Virus record (IMG/VR): IMGVR_UViG_3300048596_000020
Location: 1-47,084 of that record
Source: a virus
Direction: 5' to 3' (one strand)
DNA: 47,084 bases
The notes under the pieces are model-generated. The model saw only the letters and a program-made list of their open reading frames with translations. It made no database searches and was not told where the DNA came from. Positions 1-6,000 of this stretch are shown piece after piece. Position numbers and translations under genes: made by a program. Positions within the stretch are counted from its first letter, which is position 1, and each line of letters begins with the position of its first letter.

Positions 1-127
1 GCACCCGCTGCTGCTGTTCCGCCCGCGCCACCGCCACCAGCGTTGCCAGAAAGGTAGGTGCCGAAGGTCGTAGGATTGCCGTTGCCGCCAACGTTGCCGT
101 TGACATCATCAGTGCCCTTGGCAGAAC
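1..127. repeat. 127-bp direct terminal repeat, left copy
   Basis: Identical to 46958-47084. It lies inside the tail-fibre coding sequence and keeps the frame across the join. It is best read as the overlap left when a de Bruijn assembler closes a circular or circularly permuted genome (127 is a usual maximum k-mer). A true physical end inside a fibre gene is less likely. Confidence 0.95.
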
Positions 128-1049
128 CGCCGACGCCACCCGCGCCGATTGTGATTGCTACAGGCGTGGCCAGGTCAGCGATATGAAAATCTGCAGCACT
201 GCGCCCGCCTGCGCCGCCACCGCCACCACCGCAACGCACTGTGCCTGCAGCACCGCGCCGCCCGCTGCCGCCACCACCGCCGCCCGCAATCGGGATTACC
301 GTGCAACGCACGCCCTGCGCTGGTGGCGTCCATGATCCAGATACAGCAAAGGTCTGCACGTCAATCGCGCCGCCAGCAATAAGCGTGGCGCGCATCGCAG
401 CTTCATCGCCATCGTCCAGCAGCGCCAACGCTTTGTCGGTGATGGTTTTGTTTGCGGCTGCACCAGCACTGCTGCGCGCATAGAACGTATTGGCAGCGAG
501 CGAAAGCGCAGGCTGAAAATAACTCTTCAACTGCGCCCAGGTGAATTTCTTGACGATCCACGCGGCAGCAGAATCGAGGAATGAAAACTCGTCGGCATCG
601 ACAGGCGGATTCTTTGCAGCCGCCGCGTGCAACACTGCCGACACGTTCGCATCGGTGACGCTGGCAGGATCGCCGGGATCACCCTTGGGACCGGGCACGG
701 TGGAGTCTGCACCATCGTCGCCGGGATCACCCTTGGGACCGGGCACGGTGGAGTCTGCACCATCGTCACCTTTGTCACCCTTGGGGCCGGGCACGATGCT
801 GTCTGCACCAGGATCGCCGGGATCGCCCTTGTCGCCCTTGTCGCCGGGATCGCCCTTGGGACCGGGCACGGTGCTATCCGCACCAGGATCGCCGGGATCG
901 CCCTTGTCGCCTTTCGGTCCCGGCACGCCGACTGAAATCAGCAGCGGCACCAGTTCCAGCAACAACGGCTCGTTGTCGTAGTCCAGATTCATCACGCCTT
1001 GCTGCATCGTCAACGCAAGCGTGGCCGAACGTAGCGTGATGGTAAGCAT
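1..1049 (-). CDS. Collagen-like, glycine-rich tail fibre, N-terminal part (gene crosses the contig join)
   Basis: The gene starts at ATG 1049, overlapping the stop of the upstream gene as TGATG. It runs to base 1 and continues in frame in the copy at the other contig end (46957 down to 46501), giving 501 aa. A short head of about 40 residues is followed by collagen-type Gly-X-Y repeats (unit GPKGDPGDDGADSTVP and variants), then a segment of ordinary composition, then long Gly-rich runs. Collagen-like and glycine-rich modules are common in fibre proteins that reach the host surface, so a receptor-binding role is likely. Position at the distal end of the tail genes agrees. No adhesin fold is recognisable in the Gly-rich part. 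Confidence 0.85.
   Translation of the reverse strand, partial: MLTITLRSATLALTMQQGVMNLDYDNEPLLLELVPLLISVGVPGPKGDKGDPGDPGADSTVPGPKGDPGDKGDKGDPGDPGADSIVPGPKGDKGDDGADSTVPGPKGDPGDDGADSTVPGPKGDPGDPASVTDANVSAVLHAAAAKNPPVDADEFSFLDSAAAWIVKKFTWAQLKSYFQPALSLAANTFYARSSAGAAANKTITDKALALLDDGDEAAMRATLIAGGAIDVQTFAVSGSWTPPAQGVRCTVIPIAGGGGGGSGRRGAAGTVRCGGGGGGAGGRSAADFHIADLATPVAITIGAGGVGGSAKGTDDVNGNVGGNGNPTTFGTYLSGNAGGGGAGGTAAAG
668..930 (-). repeat. 48-bp coding repeats in the fibre gene (collagen-like)
   Basis: On the coding strand a 16-codon unit (GPKGDPGDDGADSTVP) recurs. Two units are nearly identical 48-bp copies (about 673-720 and 721-768), and variants insert or delete GDK triplets. Near-identical tandem units allow length change by recombination or slippage without loss of frame. 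Confidence 0.8.
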
Positions 1050-1381
1050 CAGGGCACCGTCACGCGCTTGCTGGTGTTGATGATGCCGCTCTCCGTGGTG
1101 GCGATGTTGCCTGCCGGATCGGAGATAACGACATCGAACACGACTTGGCTGTTCTCGGGCCAGGTCGCGGTAACGCTTGCATCAACGTGGATCGTCATTG
1201 CAGGCGTGGGCGTGACCAACGAACCATTCCATTCGATGTCGGCATCCGCCAGCAACGCGCCGCCTGCCTTGTTTCGCATTTGGCATTTGAGCGTGTAGTT
1301 GGTGAAGTCCACTACGCCTTCGACGCCGGAAAGCACGCCTGCAGCATCGAATGTGTCGCCAGGTTTGAAGGTCACGCCCAT
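1049..1381 (-). CDS. BppU-like immunoglobulin-fold structural protein (110 aa)
   Basis: A short all-beta-looking protein directly before the fibre gene. It has the pattern of phage domains that look like the N-terminal domain of baseplate protein BppU: an early G-x-T-F stretch, a D-F-T-N-Y-T-L-K-C-Q-M-R strand, a central TPT..ITVDASVTATWP strand and a terminal RVTVP. Such proteins often sit next to fibres and may serve as adaptors. GGGAG lies 8 nt before ATG 1381. Its stop overlaps the fibre start, so the two are translationally coupled. The assignment rests on pattern and position only. Confidence 0.55.
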   Translation of the reverse strand: MGVTFKPGDTFDAAGVLSGVEGVVDFTNYTLKCQMRNKAGGALLADADIEWNGSLVTPTPAMTIHVDASVTATWPENSQVVFDVVISDPAGNIATTESGIINTSKRVTVP

Positions 1382-1397
1382 AGCCGTTGCTCCCAGG

Positions 1398-1709
1398 TCA
1401 GATGACGGTCGCGTGGTTGGCGTTCATCACGCGCCACGAACCATTGCCAGTCGCCAGCAGGCGCACGTTGCCGCCCGGAGCGATGATCAGCCGCGTGGCG
1501 GGCTGGTTGCCGTTGACGAAGTTGCCAGTGACCGTGTGATAGCCAGCGGCGCTCTCGTTTACGATGTCCTTCTGCAGACCGTCCGTGGTCAGGCCGCTCG
1601 CGTCGGCCAGCGTGTACGCCGCGTCGATAGCAGATGTCAGTCGCGCGATGCCGGTGGCAGTGGAAAGCGCACCAGCAGCCGCGTAGTTGGTGATGGTTGT
1701 CTCGGTCAT
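1398..1709 (-). CDS. Hypothetical structural protein (103 aa)
   Basis: Ala/Thr-rich N-terminus followed by beta-prone sequence ending in a GNGSWRVMNANHATVI strand. It belongs to the fibre-side gene group and is probably virion-associated. Its ribosome site (GAGGGGG, 7 nt before ATG 1709) forms the 3' arm of the perfect 12-bp hairpin at 1716-1745, so initiation may depend on opening that hairpin. No family recognised. Confidence 0.6.
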   Translation of the reverse strand: MTETTITNYAAAGALSTATGIARLTSAIDAAYTLADASGLTTDGLQKDIVNESAAGYHTVTGNFVNGNQPATRLIIAPGGNVRLLATGNGSWRVMNANHATVI

Positions 1710-1715
1710 TGCAGT

Positions 1716-1745
1716 TCCCCCTCGGGACGGATTTCCCGAGGGGGA
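1716..1745 (-). promoter_or_regulatory. Perfect 12-bp hairpin covering a ribosome-binding site
   Basis: Arms 1716-1727 and 1734-1745 are exact reverse complements with a 6-nt loop. On the leftward transcript the 3' arm contains the GAGGGGG Shine-Dalgarno of the 103-aa gene. No U-run follows on either strand, so it is not a standard intrinsic terminator. It could lower translation of the downstream gene, mark an RNase cleavage site or protect an mRNA end. Confidence 0.7.
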
Positions 1746-1761
1746 TCATACTGCAAAATCA

Positions 1762-1926
1762 TCAGCCAAGTTCCGCCTTGGCTTCCGCGAGCGCAAGGTC
1801 CACATGCTTGCCGATTTCCGCATCGTATACCTCGGGGTTGCCGTCGCGGATCATCTTCAAGCGCGCAAGACCGTCACGCACTTGCCGCGCCAGGAACAGC
1901 GCCAGTTCGATTTCACCCCGCGTCAT
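1762..1926 (-). CDS. Small conserved-looking protein, 54 aa
   Basis: ATG at 1926 overlaps the lipoprotein stop (ATGA); the stop is at 1762-1764. The protein is hydrophilic, with helices rich in Ala, Leu, Lys and Glu and no membrane segment. It is the last gene of the lysis cassette and is followed by the strong hairpin at 1716-1745. Function unknown. Confidence 0.6.
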   Translation of the reverse strand: MTRGEIELALFLARQVRDGLARLKMIRDGNPEVYDAEIGKHVDLALAEAKAELG

Positions 1927-2237
1927 GGCTTGGCTTCCTTTTCGGTCAGTGCCAGTTGCGCCGCCGCAGCGATCAGCGCGTCATAATCGACGGCACTCAG
2001 GCTGGCAACAGGTTTCGGGCTGCACACGGGGATGACCGCAGTTTCATAGAGCGCGATGGCGCTACGAAGTTGCGAATCGGAAACACGACCAGCCTTGTGC
2101 CCCACCGTGATTACCTGCAGTGCGGAAGCTGCAGTTTCACAGGTGGCAGCGATGTTCTGCCTGGTCGTGAGGGTCTGACACGCGCCGGTAAACATCACCA
2201 ACGCGAGCGCCAGCCCGCACAACAGTCTTTGCTTCAT
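1923..2237 (-). CDS. Small lipoprotein, candidate outer-membrane spanin (104 aa)
   Basis: Start ATG 2237 overlaps the holin-like stop (ATGA). The N-terminus is a lipoprotein-type signal: Lys-Arg, a hydrophobic stretch (residues 5-16) and FTGAC with candidate lipidated Cys20. Thr at -3 is not the usual Leu, so the lipobox is imperfect. The rest is soluble and mostly helical with two further cysteines. Together with the membrane/coiled-coil protein two genes upstream it could form the spanin pair that fuses the inner and outer membranes at lysis. The two spanin candidates are not nested but separated by the holin-like gene, which leaves doubt. Confidence 0.6.
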   Translation of the reverse strand: MKQRLLCGLALALVMFTGACQTLTTRQNIAATCETAASALQVITVGHKAGRVSDSQLRSAIALYETAVIPVCSPKPVASLSAVDYDALIAAAAQLALTEKEAKP

Positions 2238-2599
2238 GGTGTATCTCCCACGGCTGTTACTTTGATTTGATCGCCTTCCTGCAGGTCCACTTGCCCCGGC
2301 GATGTAGGCAGTGGCGTTGAAGGGTTGGCCGCAGCCTTGGCCATGTTGTCGATTGTTTGATCCTTGCGCGAGTTGGCGTAGCTCGCGCCGAAGAAAAATC
2401 CGACTACCAGGCCCACGTTCGTAGACAGAATGCCGATCAGCAGCGTGAAGGAATTTGCGTTGGCGTCCGGTATCTGTTCGAACACCAGTGCCCAGGTGAC
2501 GAAGCCAAGTATGCAGACCAGCCCCGTCGCCACGAACGCGCCGGTCAGCGCCATCATCAGCGACGGCCAATCGAAGTGTGCCTTCCTGCGCTCGGTCAT
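2234..2599 (-). CDS. Holin-like membrane protein (121 aa)
   Basis: A charged N-terminus (MTERRK) is followed by two hydrophobic segments, about residues 14-40 and 51-71. The second ends in FFFGASYANSRKD, which resembles the end of the last helix in the 3-TM/GTA-type holin superfamily. The C-terminal 45 residues are polar. It lies between the two spanin candidates and downstream of the amidase, so it is the likely pore-former that releases the endolysin. ATGA overlaps on both sides show coupled translation. Confidence 0.6.
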   Translation of the reverse strand: MTERRKAHFDWPSLMMALTGAFVATGLVCILGFVTWALVFEQIPDANANSFTLLIGILSTNVGLVVGFFFGASYANSRKDQTIDNMAKAAANPSTPLPTSPGQVDLQEGDQIKVTAVGDTP

Positions 2600-2991
2600 T
2601 TCCTATCCTCCAATTGTTCCAATGCTCGCTGGTAGTCATGCACCAGCCCACGGTTAGTGCGTTCCAGTTCGAAAATCTTGTCGTGCAATTCCGCCTGCTC
2701 CCTGCGCAGCCCGGTGACGAAGGTGATCGTGGTCTGCTGATCGTCCTCTAGTTCTGCAATGCGCTTGTCGCGTGCGGCAATGATGTCATCCTTGCGATTG
2801 ATTTCCTTTTCAAGACGTTCGCGCTGCGCTTCGCCCTGCTGCATCATCGTATCGACGTTGCTCAGTGCGATCTTGCCCACACGCGCCACTGCCATTGCCG
2901 CCAGCACGAACAGGATGATCAGCAACAACCAGGGCGTGAGCGACGGATTGGTGCCAAGCAAATCGACCAGGTGATTAAGGAAATTAAGCAC
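2596..2991 (-). CDS. Inner-membrane spanin-like protein (131 aa)
   Basis: One transmembrane segment (about residues 19-37) is followed by a long charged coiled coil with heptad-like Glu/Arg/Leu pattern to the end. This is the architecture of Rz-type inner spanins. I chose GTG 2991, which overlaps the preceding stop by 8 nt; a TTG at 3027 in the same frame would add 12 residues and a longer overlap. Neither has a convincing ribosome site, so the start is uncertain. Partner is presumably the lipoprotein at 1923-2237. Confidence 0.6.
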   Translation of the reverse strand: MLNFLNHLVDLLGTNPSLTPWLLLIILFVLAAMAVARVGKIALSNVDTMMQQGEAQRERLEKEINRKDDIIAARDKRIAELEDDQQTTITFVTGLRREQAELHDKIFELERTNRGLVHDYQRALEQLEDRK

Positions 2992-3472
2992 GGTTGCGAT
3001 CCGCGTTGGGAACAACGTGTTCGTCAATGCGGATCACATGGTTTACATACGACAGGAGTTTGAGGATTGCGAACAGCGAGTAACAAGCAAACCCTGGGCT
3101 GAATATCGGGCGCACTACGATGAATGCAGTCGTGAGCATGCACCAGCAGACAAACGCAACCAAGCTGGAAGAGATACGCACGTTGGGCCAGTGCATGCGC
3201 TTGCACGCATAGCACAGGATGCCGGTAGCAAGCACGGTCCAGCTAATCAGCGTGGGATGCCCCACGGTCATGCGCGCAAGTTGATGCGTCACGGGCCAGC
3301 CGTACCAAAAATTCGGGAACGCCAGCGTCCACAGTCCCCACCAAATGCCGACGAAATCCATCAGTCCATCCAGCTTGTTAACATGCTGCAGGAACTGGAT
3401 CGTGGCCAAACTCACACGCTGCACTCGCGGCGTGTCAGCAGGCAGCGGCGGGATGTTGGCGTAGTCGATCAT
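2984..3472 (-). CDS. Four-helix membrane protein in the lysis cassette (162 aa)
   Basis: ATG 3472 overlaps the amidase stop (ATGA). About four hydrophobic segments are visible: around GLWTLAFPNFWYGW, LISWTVLATGILCYAC, SSSLVAFVCWCMLTTAF and YSLFAILKLLSYV. It sits directly downstream of the endolysin and upstream of the spanin-like gene. It may be a second holin or an antiholin, but no family-specific motif is present. Confidence 0.6.
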   Translation of the reverse strand: MIDYANIPPLPADTPRVQRVSLATIQFLQHVNKLDGLMDFVGIWWGLWTLAFPNFWYGWPVTHQLARMTVGHPTLISWTVLATGILCYACKRMHWPNVRISSSLVAFVCWCMLTTAFIVVRPIFSPGFACYSLFAILKLLSYVNHVIRIDEHVVPNADRNRA

Positions 3473-4002
3473 CGGTGCGCGATCAGGACCGCTGCGATGG
3501 CCTTGGCCAGCAACCACTTCTTCGCATCGTATTGCGCCAGGTCATACGGGCTGCTGATGAAGAACAGTTCCACGATGATGCCGCCCGCGCGCACGAACGC
3601 GAGCCGATGATGCTGGCCAGAGTCCTCGGGCTTCGCGCCGCGATTGGGAATCTGCAGCGTGGAAGCGATCACCGCGCACAGTTCGCGGCACAGCGGATAG
3701 TCCTGCGCAGCGGAAAGCGTTTCCACGCCGCTCGCGGTTCGCGGCCCCGCATTGCAATGGAATTCCAGTGCGGGCCGATTGCTGCCGACGATCTTCACGG
3801 TATCCGCCAGCGCCATGTTCTCGTCGCCCACGCCATCGGCAGCGTGCGGAACCTTGTCGCGCATCAGATAGAAGGCGATCAGGTTGCGTATCTCTTCCGC
3901 GATGTCGGCTTCGTGCCGCTGCACTTGCTTGCCGTCAACGATTTGGATGGTGCTGCTCGCACCAGGATCAACGGTGGAATGACCAGCAGACAGGAAAATC
4001 AT
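3469..4002 (-). CDS. N-acetylmuramoyl-L-alanine amidase, endolysin (Amidase_3 type)
   Basis: A 177-aa single-domain zinc amidase that cleaves the amide bond between N-acetylmuramic acid and L-alanine. Visible signature: SAGHS near the N-terminus (zinc His8), an early Glu in RHEAD (Glu31), FHCNA (His82), and GGIIVELFFIS with the catalytic Glu145. There is no signal peptide and no cell-wall-binding domain, typical of globular endolysins of Gram-negative phages that wait for a holin. GGAG lies before ATG 4002. It heads the lysis cassette, after the tail genes. Confidence 0.9.
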   Translation of the reverse strand: MIFLSAGHSTVDPGASSTIQIVDGKQVQRHEADIAEEIRNLIAFYLMRDKVPHAADGVGDENMALADTVKIVGSNRPALEFHCNAGPRTASGVETLSAAQDYPLCRELCAVIASTLQIPNRGAKPEDSGQHHRLAFVRAGGIIVELFFISSPYDLAQYDAKKWLLAKAIAAVLIAHR

Positions 4003-4034
4003 GGCGCGGCTCCGTGGCTATAAAAGGCAGTGTA

Positions 4035-5387
4035 TCAAACCGTGGGGTAAGGCGTTGTTGGCGGGGTGAAGTTAGCCGTGTAGCGCGCGGCGCGCGTGAC
4101 GCGGACCCATCCGATCCAGCCATCCAGTTCGCCGTTGTTTGGCAGCGAGGGGCTGTCCGCACCGATGGTAAGACTCGCGCTCGCGCCGACTGCGGTAGAC
4201 CAGGCAATGTCCGCGCCCATCTGCACGCCGCCCTTGAACATTTTGGCGACAGAGCCGGATCGGCTGATGGCGAAGTGATCCTTCGTGTTCGCAGCAATCG
4301 AACCTGTGCGCTGGTTGACTGGCGAATCGCCTTGACGCATGTGCAAGCCCACGCCGCCACTGTCAATGCCGAACAGGAAGCCGCCACCCGCACCTGTGTA
4401 CTGGCTTATCAGCGCCATCAATTGAACGAACGTGCGTTCCTCCGCGTAGCATTCCAACGTGAAGTCGCCTGCGGTTCCAGAAGATACACCGAAGTTCCAG
4501 TCGGCATTGTTGTCGGTGATGAACACGGAATCCGACACGCCATCCAGCATCAGTGCGCCAAGCGGGAAGTGACTGTTGCCGGTGTCGATCTGCGCCTGAT
4601 TGTTCCAGGTGAACGCAGTGTGCCGCCCCGTAAGGTCGGTGACGCTTGTGCTGGTGTCTGCACCTTCGAAGGGCAGCAACAGCACCGTCTTTTCCCAGAA
4701 CGGATCAGCGAAGGTCGGCGCGACCCATGCGGACTTCCACGGCAACGCGCCAGTGGGGATCGCCATGTTGAATGCGGAGTCACCGAAGTTGACATCATCG
4801 CTGTCCGTGATGCCAAGCAATCCAAGCGCGGCATAAATCGCAGTGCCCGGAGTCACCGACCACGAATGCGTCGGCAGGGTTTCCAGCGATGGATCGCCGC
4901 CGCGCAACCATCCGGCAACATTGCTGGTGCGCGCCCACACGCGGATCAGGCCAGTAGATACATTGATGCGCACTGCCAAGCCCGCATATCCGCCAGCACT
5001 CACGCCTGCGCCGCCAGTACCGCCCGAAATAAGCGCACCGTTCTGATAGCACTGCCGCGTTGCGTTGGTGAAGTACCAGCCGAACGCGAGCGCGCCTGTG
5101 CCGGGATAGTTGGCGAGCGTGTCGCCTGGAACCATCAGGCCGAACAGATGACCGCCACTCGCATCCTTCACGGTGGCGCGTGCTTCCATGTAGAAGAAGC
5201 CCTCGGTATGCGTGTTGTTGCTGCGCACGCTATGCCACGCGCCTGCGCCGCCGCTCTTGCCAGCAGTCAGGTTGCCACCGGACAGCGCGATGTTCGCGTG
5301 CTTGTCGCTGGGATTCCAGGTCACGGTTCCGCCGCCGCCACCCGCCGATCCCCTTCCCATCACTGTCAGCATTTGACCGGGGCGCAT
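4035..5387 (-). CDS. Tail-tip receptor-binding candidate with SPRY-like and LamG-like domains (450 aa)
   Basis: After a Gly-rich linker, residues about 20-225 look like a B30.2/SPRY fold (HTEGFFYMEARATVKD, GGHLFGLM, GALAFGWYF strands). Residues about 235-450 look like a laminin-G/concanavalin-A-like jelly roll (VLLLPFEGADTS, ALMLDGVSDSVFI, FTLECYAEER, WIGWVRVTRAARY). Both are binding folds for proteins or glycans. ATG 5387 begins one base after the preceding stop; an in-frame start 30 bp earlier overlaps the upstream gene and is less likely. Placed after gpJ, it is a good receptor-binding candidate. Confidence 0.7.
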   Translation of the reverse strand: MRPGQMLTVMGRGSAGGGGGTVTWNPSDKHANIALSGGNLTAGKSGGAGAWHSVRSNNTHTEGFFYMEARATVKDASGGHLFGLMVPGDTLANYPGTGALAFGWYFTNATRQCYQNGALISGGTGGAGVSAGGYAGLAVRINVSTGLIRVWARTSNVAGWLRGGDPSLETLPTHSWSVTPGTAIYAALGLLGITDSDDVNFGDSAFNMAIPTGALPWKSAWVAPTFADPFWEKTVLLLPFEGADTSTSVTDLTGRHTAFTWNNQAQIDTGNSHFPLGALMLDGVSDSVFITDNNADWNFGVSSGTAGDFTLECYAEERTFVQLMALISQYTGAGGGFLFGIDSGGVGLHMRQGDSPVNQRTGSIAANTKDHFAISRSGSVAKMFKGGVQMGADIAWSTAVGASASLTIGADSPSLPNNGELDGWIGWVRVTRAARYTANFTPPTTPYPTV

Positions 5388-5388
5388 A

Positions 5389-5991
5389 TCAGGATTCCTG
5401 CGAGACAGACACGACATCCCACTTCGTATCGTCGGAGTTGTAGACCATGCCGATATACAGCAGCTTGCCTGGCACCGTGGCCACGGGCAGCGTCACGCCG
5501 ATGGCGCGGTACTGCGTACCGTAAGTGATGGCGCGCGAAGTGCCATTGTCTTTGATGCGGATGGCCATTGCGAAGCCGGGAATCGCCGTGCCGGTCGGAT
5601 TGGCGAACGCCAGCGCAACAGCCTGCGCAGTGACCTTCACCATATCGTCCGAGAACGTGGGCGTCACCGTCGCTGCAGATGCCACGGCTTGAATCGACGG
5701 CGAGCGATTTTGTTTCAGCGCAAGCGCGTTGGTGACGGTAGTTGCGAACGCTGCATCGTTACCGATTGCAGTGGCCAGTTCGACCAGCGTGTTCAACCCT
5801 GTAGGCGCAGCACCGATCAGCGCAGCGATGTCCGCAGCAGTGGCAACCACATACTCTGTACCGGCGTCATCCTTGTAGCAGAAGAACGGACCTGTCTTGC
5901 CGTAGGTGACGATATGCCCTGCGGCGGGCGTTGCTGGTGCTGCAGCGACTTTCAGGAACAGCTTGCGGTATTTGCTTTCGTCGCCGTACAT
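5389..5991 (-). CDS. Tail-fibre-like protein (200 aa)
   Basis: The centre contains LNTLVELATAIGNDAAFATT followed by VTNALALKQ, the helical shaft repeat typical of T4/lambda-type side fibres. It is followed by a beta-rich C-terminal half with several Val/Thr strands. It follows gpJ closely (stop 5389, gpJ stop 6001) and precedes the SPRY/LamG gene. It is likely part of the central or side fibre; no chaperone domain seen. Confidence 0.7.
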   Translation of the reverse strand: MYGDESKYRKLFLKVAAAPATPAAGHIVTYGKTGPFFCYKDDAGTEYVVATAADIAALIGAAPTGLNTLVELATAIGNDAAFATTVTNALALKQNRSPSIQAVASAATVTPTFSDDMVKVTAQAVALAFANPTGTAIPGFAMAIRIKDNGTSRAITYGTQYRAIGVTLPVATVPGKLLYIGMVYNSDDTKWDVVSVSQES

Positions 5992-6000
5992 GATGTTTTC

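Noticed and set aside
541-981. Rightward frame with SPGSPLGPGTV repeats, collagen-like at first sight
   Set aside because: It is the antisense of the true Gly-X-Y repeat, which reads leftward and belongs to the fibre gene.
3768-5528. Long rightward open frame of 586 codons
   Set aside because: It lies opposite the amidase and SPRY/LamG genes, has the Arg/Ala/Cys-rich composition of an antisense shadow frame and no ribosome site. The same holds for the long plus frames at 7909-9819 and 11499-13859, opposite gpJ/I and the tape measure.
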